Assembly: GCF_937871615.1 (NCBI RefSeq)
Contig: NZ_CALMPA010000064.1
Location: 1-64,000, forward strand
DNA from: an uncultured Sphingomonas sp.
GTDB taxonomy: Bacteria; Pseudomonadota; Alphaproteobacteria; Sphingomonadales; Sphingomonadaceae
DNA: 64,000 nucleotides
Direction of reading: 5' to 3'
A program made the position numbers and the translations under genes. Within the stretch, counting starts at the first letter, position 1. Each line of letters starts with the position of its first letter. Under the pieces are notes generated by a model. It saw only the letters and a program-made list of their open reading frames with translations. It did no database searches and was not told where the DNA came from. Positions 51,831 through 61,595 of this stretch are shown piece after piece.

Positions 51831-52448
51831 TCAGCCGCCCATCACGATATGGCGCGGCAGGGCGGCGACGCGCGCGAGCCATGCTTCCACCGCCGGATAG
51901 CGCGCCAGATCGAACCCGCCCTCGCCCGCGACATGGGTGTAGGCATAGAGCGCGATATCGGCGAGCGTGAACCGCCCGGCGGCGAACCAGTCCGCCCGAT
52001 CGAGATGCGCGTCCATCAGCTTCAGCGCATCATGCCCCGCCGCTTCCTTCGCCGGAAGCAGCGCGCGCTGCGTCTCCGTCAATTGCTCCACGCCCACGAT
52101 CGCGCGCCAGAAGCGCAGCGTCGCGATGTTCGGCTCGTGATTATATTGCTCCCAGAACATCCAGCGCAGCATATCGGCATGATCGAAGCGATCGACCGGG
52201 ATCAGCGGCGAGCCATGCGCGAGGTAAAAGCAGGCCGCGCCGCTTTCCGGCAGATAATCGTCCCCGATCTGGAGCACCGGGATGCGCCCGTTCGGGCTGA
52301 CCTGCGCCAGAAAGGCCGCGGTGCGCGTCTCGCCGCGCATGATGTCATAACCGCGCCGCTCGATCGGGATGCCGACATGCGCCGCCGTCAGGCGGATTTT
52401 GTAGCAATTGCCGGATATCGGATCTTCATGGAGGATCAGCGCGCTCAT
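51831..52448 (-). CDS. Glutathione S-transferase family protein
   Basis: A 205-residue GST-fold protein. The N-domain has LILHEDPISGNCYKIRL, with Ser-Gly-Asn-Cys where the active Ser/Cys lies, then VSPNGRIPVLQIGDD and LPESGAACFYLAHG; the usual acidic Glu-Ser pair for glutathione is present. The C-domain contains FTLADIALYAYTHVAGEGGFDL, typical of the YfcG/theta-like group. It is unrelated in detail to the GST at 48.1 kb. Its start at 52448 is 85 bp from the divergent membrane gene. Confidence 0.9.
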   Translation of the reverse strand: MSALILHEDPISGNCYKIRLTAAHVGIPIERRGYDIMRGETRTAAFLAQVSPNGRIPVLQIGDDYLPESGAACFYLAHGSPLIPVDRFDHADMLRWMFWEQYNHEPNIATLRFWRAIVGVEQLTETQRALLPAKEAAGHDALKLMDAHLDRADWFAAGRFTLADIALYAYTHVAGEGGFDLARYPAVEAWLARVAALPRHIVMGG

Positions 52449-52533
52449 CGCGAAGACATGCCGCTTTGGCTATCCGCGCGCAAACAAAAGCGACTTTGGG
52501 CGATCTTAACCATCCCGCCCTTAAGCACAGACG

Positions 52534-54150
52534 ATGCTCGCGTTCGTCGCCCGACTGCCATTGATCGTGCTGCCGATCGCGCTGTTCCTGGCGCTGTTCA
52601 ACCCGGCGACGCTCCAGATCGACAATGTCGGCTGGCTGATCCGGGGCAGCGACAATGGTGAAAACGCGCTTGGCACCCATGCCTTTCTGCATGACGACCA
52701 AGCGGGGTGGAACCTGCGCACCGGCCTGCTCAACGCGCCGGACGGGGTGTCGATCCTGTTCACCGATTCCAATCCGCTCGTGACGCTGGCGGCCAGGCCG
52801 TTCGCGGCATTGCTCCCGAACGATGCCCAACTGGTCGGGCCTTGGCTGCTCGCCTGCCTGTTTCTGCAGATATGGTTCGCCTGGCGGCTGCTGAAGCCGC
52901 ACGCGCCCGATGCGATCAGCCTGTGGTGCGGCGTCATGCTCCTCGCCGCGCTCCCCACGTTGATGAACCGCTATATCCACGCCAATCTGTTCGCCCATTG
53001 GCTGATTCTGTGGGCATTGTGGCTGTTCACCGACCGGGATCGTGCCCGCTCGCTGCCGCGATGGGCGATCCTGCTCGTCGTGACGGCGCTGATCCACAGC
53101 TATCTGCTGGTGATGACAGCCGCGATCTGGGCGAGCGCGATGCTGATGATCTTCTGGCAAGCGCCGACGCGCCGCGAACGGCTGCGGATCGGGCTGGGCA
53201 GCGCGACGATTTTAGGCATGTTATTGGCGGTGGAATCCCGCCTCGGGGCGGGAGGGCGCTTCGCGGTTACCGGCACTTACGGATATTTCGCGATGCCGCT
53301 CGATGCGTTGTGGAACCCGGCGAATCCGGGATACCGCACGCTGCTGCCCGCGATCCCGCAACGCGAAGGACGCGGGCTCGAAGGATTCCAGTATCTCGGC
53401 CTTGGCATATTGCTGCTGGTTCCGGCGGCGATCTACGCCACGTCGAAATATCGCGGCGACGCCGCTGAACGCGGTATATTGCGCCGCCTCGCATGGCTCG
53501 TTCCCGCATTTGTCGTGCTTGCGCTGATCGCCGTCAGCCCGTTCCCCGATTTCGCCGGGGCGAAAGTCGCGCGTTTCACATTGCCCGAGGCGCTGGCCCC
53601 CTATCTCGATCTCGTTCGCGCGTCGGGCCGGCTGTTCTGGCCCGTCGCCTATACGCTGGCCTTCGCATTGCTGCTGCTGGTTTTCCGCCTGCCGGAACGG
53701 CGCGCGCCGTTGTTGCTGGCGGGCGCACTGGCGGTGCAGGCCGCCGACACGGCGGGAATCGCAGCCGCGGTGCGCGCGACCAGCGCCGAGGCGGCGCACC
53801 GTGAAACCTACGTCCGCACGCTCGATCCGCGCTGGGACACAGCGATCGTTGCGGCACACGACGTAACATTCGTTCCGGCGCGCGCCGAAGCCGATCTCGG
53901 GCTGTTCCAGGAAGTGGCGTGGCGATCAATCAATCACGGGCGACCGATGCGGCTCGTTTATGCCGCGCGCAAATCGCCGGCGACGGAGGCGCGCCTCGCG
54001 TCCGAAACCGCCGACTTCATCGCGGGCAAACTCGCGCCCGACAGGCTTTATGTGCTGCTCAACCCCGTCCGAATCCCCCAATCGGCACGGGCGCGCGAAC
54101 TGGTGCTCGACGGCATCACGGTGATCGTTCCACAACGCATGACGCGCTGA
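52534..54150 (+). CDS. Multi-pass membrane protein, DUF6311-like
   Basis: A 538-residue protein with about ten hydrophobic segments in the first 400 residues and a soluble C-terminal domain (about 425-538). The first outer loop has NVGWLIRGSDNGENALGTHAFL and SILFTDSNPLV, resembling the acidic loop of GT-C glycosyltransferase-like proteins annotated DUF6311. I infer a role in glycan or lipid modification, not proven. Start ATG 52534; the short divergent gap to the GST gene should hold its promoter. Confidence 0.78.
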   Translation: MLAFVARLPLIVLPIALFLALFNPATLQIDNVGWLIRGSDNGENALGTHAFLHDDQAGWNLRTGLLNAPDGVSILFTDSNPLVTLAARPFAALLPNDAQLVGPWLLACLFLQIWFAWRLLKPHAPDAISLWCGVMLLAALPTLMNRYIHANLFAHWLILWALWLFTDRDRARSLPRWAILLVVTALIHSYLLVMTAAIWASAMLMIFWQAPTRRERLRIGLGSATILGMLLAVESRLGAGGRFAVTGTYGYFAMPLDALWNPANPGYRTLLPAIPQREGRGLEGFQYLGLGILLLVPAAIYATSKYRGDAAERGILRRLAWLVPAFVVLALIAVSPFPDFAGAKVARFTLPEALAPYLDLVRASGRLFWPVAYTLAFALLLLVFRLPERRAPLLLAGALAVQAADTAGIAAAVRATSAEAAHRETYVRTLDPRWDTAIVAAHDVTFVPARAEADLGLFQEVAWRSINHGRPMRLVYAARKSPATEARLASETADFIAGKLAPDRLYVLLNPVRIPQSARARELVLDGITVIVPQRMTR

Positions 54151-54159
54151 GGAGCCGCC

Positions 54160-55161
54160 TCACCCTATCGTCAGCACGATCTTGCCGACATGCGCGCCCG
54201 CCTCCATCCGGCGATGCGCCGCCGCGGCATCGGCCAGCGGATAGCTGCGGTCGATCACCGGGCGCAGCCGCCCGGCCTCGACATGGGGCCACACCAGCCG
54301 CTGCAATTCCTCCGCCACCAAGGTCTTGAAGCCATTGTCGCGCGGGCGCAGCGTCGATCCGGTCAGCGTCAGGCGGCGGCGCATGATATCGAAGATCGGG
54401 ATCGTCGCGCTCGCCCCGCCCTGCACCGCGATCGACACATGGCGCCCATCCTCGGCAAGACATTTGAGGTTACGCGGCACATAATCCCCGCCAACCATGT
54501 CGAGCACCGCCGCGACGCCCCTGCCGCCGGTGATCTCCTTCACCCGCGCGACGAAATCCTCGGTGCGATAGTTGATCGCATGATCCGCGCCGAGCCGCTT
54601 CGCCGCCGCGACCTTGTCGTCCGAGCCGGCGGTGACGATGATCTCCAGCCCGAAGATATTGGCAAGCGCGATCGCCATAGTGCCGATCCCGCTGGTGCCG
54701 CCATGGACGAGTACGCGATCGCCCTCCACCGCGAAGGCGCGCTCGAACAGATTGGTCCACACGGTGAACAAGGTTTCGGGGATCGCCGCCGCCTCGATCA
54801 TCGTCACCACTTCGGGCACGGGCAGGCACTGGCCGGCGGGCGCCACGGCATATTCGGCATAGGCCCCGCCCGCGACCAGCGCGCAGACTTGTCGCCCGAT
54901 CAGCGCGGCGTCCACGCCCGCACCCGCAGCGACCACGGTGCCGGACAATTCCAGCCCAAGGATGGACGGCGCACCGGGCGGAGGCGGGTAGCCCCCCATC
55001 CGCTGGAGGATATCGGGCCGGTTCACCCCAGCGGCGGCCACGCGGATCAGCACCTCGCCCGCCGCCGGCTGTGGAACAGGGCGCGCGACAGGAACCAGCA
55101 CCTCCGGACCGCCGGGCGATTCAGGATCAATCGCCATCATCGTCACCGGAAGATCGGTCAT
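54160..55161 (-). CDS. NAD(P)H-quinone oxidoreductase (zeta-crystallin type MDR)
   Basis: A 333-residue zinc-independent medium-chain dehydrogenase from ATG 55161 (MTDLPVTMMAIDPES). It has the GroES-like start (EVLIRVAAAGVNRPDILQR, YPPPPGAPSILGLELSG), the NADPH-binding VHGGTSGIGTMAIALANIF and the ending AAAHRRMEAGAHVGKIVL typical of the PIG3/QorA group. The open frame upstream to 55440 is antisense to the DUF1192 gene. Substrate is probably a quinone. Confidence 0.9.
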   Translation of the reverse strand: MTDLPVTMMAIDPESPGGPEVLVPVARPVPQPAAGEVLIRVAAAGVNRPDILQRMGGYPPPPGAPSILGLELSGTVVAAGAGVDAALIGRQVCALVAGGAYAEYAVAPAGQCLPVPEVVTMIEAAAIPETLFTVWTNLFERAFAVEGDRVLVHGGTSGIGTMAIALANIFGLEIIVTAGSDDKVAAAKRLGADHAINYRTEDFVARVKEITGGRGVAAVLDMVGGDYVPRNLKCLAEDGRHVSIAVQGGASATIPIFDIMRRRLTLTGSTLRPRDNGFKTLVAEELQRLVWPHVEAGRLRPVIDRSYPLADAAAAHRRMEAGAHVGKIVLTIG

Positions 55162-55249
55162 CGGCTTCAGCCCCCTTTTCGCCGCGAAACCAGCGCGGCA
55201 TTTCAGCTCGCTTATTGACTTCGCCCCGGCGGGGGTCAACGCTTCGCGG

Positions 55250-55447
55250 ATGGACCTGGACGACATCCTTGGGCCGCGGCCCGACGATCCGCTGACCGCG
55301 CTGCTGCGCGAGGATCTCGATCGCCTGTCGGTGGCCGAGCTGGAAGCGCGGGTTGTGGCGCTGGAAGGCGAAATCACGCGCTGCCGCCGCAAGATCGAAG
55401 GCGCCGTTAACCATCGCGCAAGCGCAGACGCGCTATTCAAGCGATGA
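55250..55447 (+). CDS. DUF1192 family small protein
   Basis: A 65-residue protein (MDLDDILGPRPDDPLTALL) of the alphaproteobacterial DUF1192 family. The middle DLDRLSVAELEARVVALEGEI forms an amphipathic helix with a likely coiled coil, and a final R-K-rich helix follows (CRRKIEGAVNHRASADALF). Function unknown. It diverges from the quinone oxidoreductase across 88 bp and precedes clpA by 127 bp. Confidence 0.88.
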   Translation: MDLDDILGPRPDDPLTALLREDLDRLSVAELEARVVALEGEITRCRRKIEGAVNHRASADALFKR

Positions 55448-55574
55448 TCGCTGGCGCATCGGGCCGGTTTGTCGCTCCCGGTGCGGAATTTCCGGCGCTT
55501 GATGCGGGGGCCTTTCCTTCCGACATAATGGGAAAGGGGCCGCGCATGTGTCGTGGCCTGTCAGGAGTATCGTA

Positions 55575-57899
55575 ATGCCATCCTTTGCCAGCGCACTCGA
55601 AACCACGCTGCACAAGGCGCTAGAGGCAGCCTCCACCCGCCGCCACGAATATGCGACGCTGGAGCACCTGCTGCTCGCGCTGATCGACGACGAACATGCC
55701 AGCCAGGTGATGGCGGCGTGTGGCGTCGACCTACCCGAGCTGAAAACCACCGTCGCGCATTATCTCGATACCGAGCTTGGCGCACTGAAGGTGGAGGCCG
55801 CGACCGATCCTTCCCCCACCAGCGGCTTCCAGCGTGTCGTCCAGCGCGCGATCCTCCACGTCCAATCCTCGGGGCGCGACGAGGTGACCGGCGCCAACGT
55901 GCTGGTCGCGCTGTTCTCCGAGCGCGAAAGCTATGCGGTCTATTTCCTCCAGCAGCAGGATATGAGCCGGCTCGACGCGGTGAGCTTCATCAGCCACGGC
56001 GTGGGCAAGGGCGCGGGCGCCGCCGCTGTCGAGGCCGCCACGCCCAAGGGCGCCGAGGAGGAAAAGAAGGACAAGCCCGAGACGAAGCAGAAGGGCGAAA
56101 GCGCGCTCAAGCAATTCACCGTCGATCTCAATGAAAAGGCGAAGGCCGGCAAGGTCGATCCGCTGATCGGGCGCGGGCCGGAGGTGGATCGCACGGTGCA
56201 GATTCTCTGCCGTCGCTCGAAGAACAACCCGCTCTATGTCGGCGATCCGGGCGTGGGCAAGACCGCGATCGCGGAAGGGCTGGCGCGCAAGATCGTCGAG
56301 GGCGACGTGCCCGACGTGCTCAAGCCCGCCGTGATCTATTCGCTCGACATGGGCGCGCTGCTCGCCGGCACGCGCTATCGCGGCGATTTCGAGGAACGGC
56401 TGAAGGCCGTCGTCAACGAACTGGAGAAACTGCCCGACGCGATCCTGTTCATCGACGAGATCCACACCGTGATCGGTGCGGGCGCGACCAGCGGCGGCGC
56501 GATGGACGCCTCCAACCTGCTCAAGCCCGCGCTGTCGGGCGGCACGATCCGCTGCATCGGCTCCACGACGTACAAGGAATTCCGCAACCATTTCGAGAAG
56601 GATCGCGCGCTGCTGCGCCGCTTCCAGAAGATCGACGTCAACGAGCCTTCGGTGGAGGATACGATCAAGATCCTCGCGGGCCTTCGCACGGCATTCGAGA
56701 GCCACCACAATGTGAAATACACCCCCGACGCGATCAAGTCGGCGGTGGAATTGTCGGCGCGATACATCAATGATCGCAAGCTGCCCGACAAGGCGATCGA
56801 CGTGATCGACGAGGTGGGCGCGATGCAGATGCTGGTGCCGCCCTCCAAGCGCAAGAAGACGATCACCCCCAAGGAGATCGAGGCGGTGATCGCGACGATG
56901 GCGCGCATCCCGCCGAAAACGGTGAGCAGCGACGACAAGAAGGTGCTGGAAACGCTCGACACCGATTTGAAGCGCGTCGTGTTCGGCCAGAACAGGGCGA
57001 TCGAGAATCTGTCATCGGCGATCAAGCTTTCCCGCGCAGGGCTTCGCGATCCCGAAAAGCCGATCGGCTGCTATCTGTTCACCGGCCCGACGGGCGTGGG
57101 CAAGACCGAGGTGGCCAAGCAACTCGCCTCGATCATGGGCATCCCGCTCCAGCGGTTCGACATGTCGGAATATATGGAGCGCCATTCGGTCAGCCGGCTG
57201 ATCGGCGCGCCTCCGGGCTATGTCGGCTACGATCAGGGCGGCCTGCTGACCGACGCGGTCGATCAAAATCCGCACAGCGTGCTGCTGCTCGACGAGATCG
57301 AAAAGGCGCACCCCGATCTGTTCAACATCCTGCTGCAGGTGATGGATAACGGGAAGCTGACCGATCACCACGGCAAGACGGTGGATTTCCGCAACGTCAT
57401 CCTCATCATGACGACGAACGCGGGCGCGAGCGACATGGCGCGCGAGACGCTGGGCTTCGGCAACCTCACCCGCGAGGGCGAGGACGAGCAGGCGGTGCAG
57501 AAGATGTTCACGCCGGAATTCCGCAATCGCCTCGATGCGATCGTGCCGTTCAGCTATCTCCCGCCGGAGGTGGTCGCGCGGGTGGTGGACAAGTTCATCC
57601 TCCAGCTCGAACTCCAGCTTGCCGATCGCGACGTGCACATCAAGCTTGATGATCCGGCGCGCCAGTGGCTGACCGACAAGGGCTATGACAAGCTCTATGG
57701 CGCGCGGCCGATGAGCCGGCTGATCCAGGATAAGATCAAGCAGCCGCTCGCGGAGGAATTGCTGTTCGGCAAGCTCGTCCACGGCGGCGAGGTGACCGTG
57801 AAACTGAAGGATGGCGCGCTCTCGTTCGAGATCGTCGGTGCCGCGCCGAAGAAGCCGCGCAAGAAGGGCGGCCCGAAGGTCGAGAAGGTCAAGGCCTGA
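55575..57899 (+). CDS. clpA: ATP-dependent Clp protease ATP-binding subunit ClpA
   Basis: A 774-residue AAA+ unfoldase that feeds ClpP. ATG 55575 follows CAGGAG at good spacing; the earlier in-frame GTG-type extension is unsupported. The N-domain ([20 protein letters not shown]) binds adaptors, AAA-1 has Walker A GDPGVGKT and Walker [12 protein letters not shown]-2 has GPTGVGKT and [11 protein letters not shown], and the ClpP-docking loop (IGF/L type) should lie in AAA-2. The Lys/Pro-rich tail is short. The N-end-rule partner aat is in the same window, but the adaptor gene clpS is not seen next to clpA. Confidence 0.96.
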   Translation: MPSFASALETTLHKALEAASTRRHEYATLEHLLLALIDDEHASQVMAACGVDLPELKTTVAHYLDTELGALKVEAATDPSPTSGFQRVVQRAILHVQSSGRDEVTGANVLVALFSERESYAVYFLQQQDMSRLDAVSFISHGVGKGAGAAAVEAATPKGAEEEKKDKPETKQKGESALKQFTVDLNEKAKAGKVDPLIGRGPEVDRTVQILCRRSKNNPLYVGDPGVGKTAIAEGLARKIVEGDVPDVLKPAVIYSLDMGALLAGTRYRGDFEERLKAVVNELEKLPDAILFIDEIHTVIGAGATSGGAMDASNLLKPALSGGTIRCIGSTTYKEFRNHFEKDRALLRRFQKIDVNEPSVEDTIKILAGLRTAFESHHNVKYTPDAIKSAVELSARYINDRKLPDKAIDVIDEVGAMQMLVPPSKRKKTITPKEIEAVIATMARIPPKTVSSDDKKVLETLDTDLKRVVFGQNRAIENLSSAIKLSRAGLRDPEKPIGCYLFTGPTGVGKTEVAKQLASIMGIPLQRFDMSEYMERHSVSRLIGAPPGYVGYDQGGLLTDAVDQNPHSVLLLDEIEKAHPDLFNILLQVMDNGKLTDHHGKTVDFRNVILIMTTNAGASDMARETLGFGNLTREGEDEQAVQKMFTPEFRNRLDAIVPFSYLPPEVVARVVDKFILQLELQLADRDVHIKLDDPARQWLTDKGYDKLYGARPMSRLIQDKIKQPLAEELLFGKLVHGGEVTVKLKDGALSFEIVGAAPKKPRKKGGPKVEKVKA

Positions 57900-57909
57900 C
57901 CTGACACAC

Positions 57910-57946
57910 GCCGGCGACCGATCGGGCTTCCCGATCCGTCGCCGGC
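57910..57946 (+). terminator. Probable terminator after clpA
   Basis: Outer 9-bp stem GCCGGCGAC/GTCGCCGGC and inner 6-bp stem GATCGG/CCGATC, separated by one C-C mismatch, loop GCTTC. Followed by GCCATTTCG, so the T-run is weak. Confidence 0.65.
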
Positions 57947-58204
57947 GCCATTTCGCGCCGCACCGTTTCGCGCTGTCAGCGATCCGCAACGCCCGGCGCG
58001 CATGACATTCCACGCCCTGGCGCTCCCCGCCGGGCGACCTTTGCCGATCGCACATAACGCAATTGCGAGCATTCGCCACGATCGAACCGTAAAGAAAATT
58101 GACGACGCGGCATCGCGCAAGTGCTACGCGCAATATTCGGTCGCGTTAATTGCAAAATCGTCTATGGCGAGCGCCGTCATCACCTATCCTTTAACTATCA
58201 CAGC

Positions 58205-58210
58205 TATAAT
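58205..58210 (+). promoter_or_regulatory. Perfect TATAAT positioned for a leaderless transcript
   Basis: TATAAT ends 7 bp before the ATG at 58217, so transcription would start at or next to the A of the ATG. No Shine-Dalgarno precedes that ATG. No good -35 match is present (the expected place reads ACCTAT). Confidence 0.4.
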
Positions 58211-58216
58211 ATACCG

Positions 58217-59212
58217 ATGAACGCGATCAAAGATCTTAGCGAGCGAACCATTGCGTTTCTCGACGGCCAGCATCTGCCGCCTACCCCGCATAATTACGCG
58301 CTCGGCTTTGCCTATCTCAACGGCGCGCAGACGGAACTCGGGCGGAAGATTCTCTCGATCATCGACGATGGCGTGCGGATCACCCAATCCGAGGCGGATT
58401 CGCTTCATGCCAGCTTCTGTGGTGGCGGAGCGACTGACTGTTCGCCCCGCCCTCCTGCCGCATCACCGCCGCAGGTCGATCGTAACGCGGAGGCGCTCAG
58501 GCATCAGACGCTGCGTCTGGCCGATCTGGCTGCGGCGGCGCAGGCGACGACCGGCGAATTCAGCCGCGAACTCGCCTTTCGGCTCGACGGTTTTCCGGCC
58601 ACTGACGCCGCGTTGTTGCAGGAACTGATCGTCGCGACGCTTGCCCGCTCGCAACGCTCCGAACGTGAACTCGCCGCGACCACCTTGCAGGTGGAGGAAT
58701 TGCGCAACAAGCTGGAGATCGCGCAGGGCGACGCGGAGCGCGACCTGTTGACCGGGCTGCCCAACCGGCGCGGGATCGAAACCCATCTCGCCCGCGCCTG
58801 CGCCAGCGGCGATCCGCATGTGATCGCGATGTGCGACATAGATCGCTTCAAATCCTATAACGATCGCTATGGCCATGCGGTGGGTGATCGCGTGCTGCGG
58901 ACGGTCGCGGCAAGCCTCACGCAATCGCTGGACGGCCAGTTCGTCGGGCGCTGGGGCGGGGAGGAATTCCTGCTGGTGCTGCGCGCCGATCTCGTCGTGG
59001 CGCGGATGATCGTCGACGACGCACGGCTCGCGCTGCGCGAACGCCACTTCAGGCTGCGCGAAACCGACGAGCCGATGGGCAGCATCACCTTCTCCGCCGG
59101 AATCGCGACGCTGCCCGCCGACGAGCGCCTGATCGAGGCCACGATGAAACGCGCCGACGCGCTGCTTTACGAGGCCAAGGAACAGGGGCGTGATCGGGTG
59201 ATCGCCGGCTAG
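58217..59212 (+). CDS. GGDEF diguanylate cyclase, cytoplasmic
   Basis: A 331-residue protein from ATG 58217 (MNAIKDLSERTIAFL). Residues about 1-150 are helical with a coiled coil region (SERELAATTLQVEELRNKLE); the GGDEF domain occupies about 165-325, with DLLTGLPNRRG, MCDIDRFKSYND and the active-site RWGGEEFLLVL. No signal peptide or membrane segment is seen. The inhibitory RxxD position reads L-D-G-Q, so that site is absent. The gene has no visible ribosome site but a TATAAT immediately upstream, suggesting a leaderless message. A second GGDEF gene follows. Confidence 0.92.
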   Translation: MNAIKDLSERTIAFLDGQHLPPTPHNYALGFAYLNGAQTELGRKILSIIDDGVRITQSEADSLHASFCGGGATDCSPRPPAASPPQVDRNAEALRHQTLRLADLAAAAQATTGEFSRELAFRLDGFPATDAALLQELIVATLARSQRSERELAATTLQVEELRNKLEIAQGDAERDLLTGLPNRRGIETHLARACASGDPHVIAMCDIDRFKSYNDRYGHAVGDRVLRTVAASLTQSLDGQFVGRWGGEEFLLVLRADLVVARMIVDDARLALRERHFRLRETDEPMGSITFSAGIATLPADERLIEATMKRADALLYEAKEQGRDRVIAG

Positions 59213-59376
59213 CGCGGTTTTGCGATCCGAGAGCACCGGATCGCGGCTCAATTTTCCCTGCTCGGGCCGGCTTCCGGGCCGGCAGGCTATTCCACCTGCC
59301 TTGAAATCGCTCAAAAAACCATCATCACCTCAAATAATTTACCATCTGTTCGGATGCTGCGGCTAGAGCCACGGGC

Positions 59377-61053
59377 ATGTCGGGTCGCACGACTTTGAGA
59401 TTGCTATACGGGGCGCTGATTGCGCTCGTTGCGTTGCTGACGGCCTGGCCGGCAGCGGCGCAGCAAGGCATTGCGGGCACCCCGATCGCGATTTGCGTCG
59501 CGCCGGTTCGTCCGGGCGACACCGCCGCCGCGATGCTCCGCGCCGACGATCGCTATGATTGTGCGCGGGCACAGACCGAGTTCGGCCCGGGCGACTATTG
59601 GGTTCGCTCCACACGGCTTGCGACCCGCGCCGAGACGATCCGCACGGCGAGCGTATGGCAGGATTCGGCAACGCTCTACATCGCTTATGCCGATGGCATG
59701 GTGCTCACCGATCGCATGGATGGCGTGGATGCCACCCGCTCGATCCGGATGGGCGCGATCTTCGAACGCCCGCTGCCGGCGCGCGCCGCGCCGATAACGC
59801 GGCTGCTGTGGAAAGTGGACGGCAGCGCCAATCTGCGCGGCATCGTGGTCGGCCCACGGCTGGCGACATTGCACGAAAGCGCGCGCTCCGATCTGCTGCT
59901 CGGCTCGCTCTACAGCGCGTTCGGCGGGCTTTGCCTCGCGCTGCTGGTGTATAATCTCGCGCTGTGGGGGGCGCTGAAGCACGGTTTCCAGCTCGCTTAT
60001 TGCGGGATGGTGTCCGTGCTGATGCTCTACGCTTTCTCCTCCTCCGGCGCGATGGCCTGGGCCTTCCCCGGCATGGAGAACAACACGCGGCTACGCATCA
60101 ATTACCTGTTGCTCTCGATCTCCGCGGCAAGCGCACTGGCGTTCGCGCGCAGCTTCTTCGAACGCAGGATATTCGAAGGATGGATCGGTCGCGCGGCGAC
60201 CGGGGTGTCGATCGCGCTGCTGGCCACATCGCTGATCGTGGTTTCGCTGACTCCCTGGCGGATGAGCTTGCTTGACCGGCTCTTCGCGGTGAGCTTCATG
60301 CCGCTGATCGCGCTGGTGCCGTTCATTCTGTGGGAGGCCTGGCGCAAGCGCAGCAACTATCTGTGGCTGTTCACCATCGCCTGGGCCGCGCCGGTGGTGC
60401 TGGCCGGGTTTCGGGTCGCGGACCATTTTCATCACGTCTCGTGGAGCCTGCTGCTCGACAATTCGACCATCCTGTCGATGACGGTGGAGGCCCTGATCTC
60501 CAGCGTGGCGATCGCTTACCGCTTCCGCGTGATCGCGATCGAGCGGGACGAGGCACGCGAAAAGGTGATCGCCACGCGACTGCTGGCGGATGCCGATCCG
60601 CTCACCGGGCTGCTCAACCGGCGTGGTTTCCTGCAGGCCGCGATCGGGCGCGCGCAGCCGCACCTGCTGGTGCTGGCCGATATCGACCATTTCAAGGCGG
60701 TCAACGAGGCGCTGGGCCATGATGGCGGCGACGAGGTGCTGCGGGTGATGGCGCGCGCGCTGCGCGCCGCCGCGCCGCCCGACGCGCTGATCGCGCGGCT
60801 GGGCGGCGAGGAGTTCGCCTTGCTGGTGCCCGATTGCGGGCAGGATCTCGCCGGCGAGGTGCTGGCCCGCGTGCGCAGCGAACGGATGCCATTCGATATC
60901 CGCGTCACCGTTTCGCTCGGCACCTGCATCGGCCCTATCGCCAGCGAACAGAACTGGAAAACGCTCTATCGCGACGCCGATCAGGCATTGTTCGCCGCCA
61001 AGTCCGCCGGGCGCGATCGCGTGCGGCACGCGCTCGCGCCGATCGCTGCCTGA
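59377..61053 (+). CDS. 7TMR-DISM-type membrane GGDEF diguanylate cyclase
   Basis: A 558-residue protein. A signal peptide (LLYGALIALVALLTAWPAAA) is followed by a periplasmic beta domain (about 30-180, 7TMR-DISM-extracellular-like), seven hydrophobic segments (about 185-385) and a cytoplasmic GGDEF domain (about 400-550) with DPLTGLLNRRG and RLGGEEFALLV. The layout fits a sensor of an outside ligand that makes c-di-GMP. The RxxD inhibitory site reads P-P-D-A and is absent. It follows another GGDEF gene in the same direction after 164 bp. Confidence 0.92.
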   Translation: MSGRTTLRLLYGALIALVALLTAWPAAAQQGIAGTPIAICVAPVRPGDTAAAMLRADDRYDCARAQTEFGPGDYWVRSTRLATRAETIRTASVWQDSATLYIAYADGMVLTDRMDGVDATRSIRMGAIFERPLPARAAPITRLLWKVDGSANLRGIVVGPRLATLHESARSDLLLGSLYSAFGGLCLALLVYNLALWGALKHGFQLAYCGMVSVLMLYAFSSSGAMAWAFPGMENNTRLRINYLLLSISAASALAFARSFFERRIFEGWIGRAATGVSIALLATSLIVVSLTPWRMSLLDRLFAVSFMPLIALVPFILWEAWRKRSNYLWLFTIAWAAPVVLAGFRVADHFHHVSWSLLLDNSTILSMTVEALISSVAIAYRFRVIAIERDEAREKVIATRLLADADPLTGLLNRRGFLQAAIGRAQPHLLVLADIDHFKAVNEALGHDGGDEVLRVMARALRAAAPPDALIARLGGEEFALLVPDCGQDLAGEVLARVRSERMPFDIRVTVSLGTCIGPIASEQNWKTLYRDADQALFAAKSAGRDRVRHALAPIAA

Positions 61054-61094
61054 AACTCTTTCGCACAGCCACCGAATCCGCTAAGGGCAGCGCC

Positions 61095-61292
61095 ATGGAA
61101 CGCCGCCGTCGCGCCGCATTGCTGATCGCCGCCGCGCTGCTGATCGCAGGCGTGGGCGAACGCCGTCCGCTGATCTCGCTCAGCCTGCCGACGACCGATT
61201 CGGTGATAAAGGCGGAGACGGGCCAGCGCGCGACGCTCGAACTGGGCTTCCTCGGCCTGTCGGTGCTGGTGAAGCTGTATAACACGCACTGA
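61095..61292 (+). CDS. Small exported or membrane-anchored protein of unknown function
   Basis: A 65-residue ORF from ATG 61095 (MERRRRAALLIAAALLIAG), preceded by AAGGGCAG. It has a basic N-terminus, one hydrophobic segment (about 6-20) and a short beta-like tail ending FLGLSVLVKLYNTH. It lies between the GGDEF gene and xseB in the same direction. No family is recognised. The start choice, N-terminal topology and position make it a plausible gene. Confidence 0.55.
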   Translation: MERRRRAALLIAAALLIAGVGERRPLISLSLPTTDSVIKAETGQRATLELGFLGLSVLVKLYNTH

Positions 61293-61343
61293 GGTTCGCC
61301 ATCATCCTTGACCCCCGGCCAACCCCTGCCGCATAGCCGGTGC

Positions 61344-61595
61344 ATGGCCTCCGCACCCGACGAAAACGCGATCCCCACCATGACGTTCGAGGCGGCGCTG
61401 CGCGAACTGGAAGCGATCGTTCACAAGCTCGAATCCGGCGAAACGCCGCTGGCCGAGGCTATCACCCTTTATGAGCGCGGCAATGCGCTGCGCGCACGCT
61501 GCGCCGAACGGCTCGATGCGGCGCAGGCACGGATCGAGGCGATCCGGCTCGATGCGGAAGGCCGCGCCAGCACCACGCCGTTCACCGCGGGATGA
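61344..61595 (+). CDS. xseB: Exodeoxyribonuclease VII small subunit
   Basis: An 83-residue product from ATG 61344 (MASAPDENAIPTMTFE). It shows the family helix FEAALRELEAIVHKLESGET, then PLAEAITLYERGNALRARC. It binds XseA to form exonuclease VII; xseA is not nearby. The stop overlaps the ispA ATG as ATGA, the usual xseB-ispA coupling. An earlier in-frame ATG at 61308 is unlikely. Confidence 0.95.
   Translation: MASAPDENAIPTMTFEAALRELEAIVHKLESGETPLAEAITLYERGNALRARCAERLDAAQARIEAIRLDAEGRASTTPFTAG

Larger units (their letters stand above)
57900..58216. other. Gap between clpA and a GGDEF gene, with a terminator-like stem
   Basis: This 317-bp stretch holds no supported gene. A long stem at 57910-57946 (GCCGGCGAC, mismatch, GATCGG, loop, CCGATC, mismatch, GTCGCCGGC) lies just after the clpA stop, with a weak T tract, and probably terminates it. 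The last about 130 bp are AT-rich relative to the window and contain TATAAT at 58205-58210 just before the next start. Confidence 0.6.
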
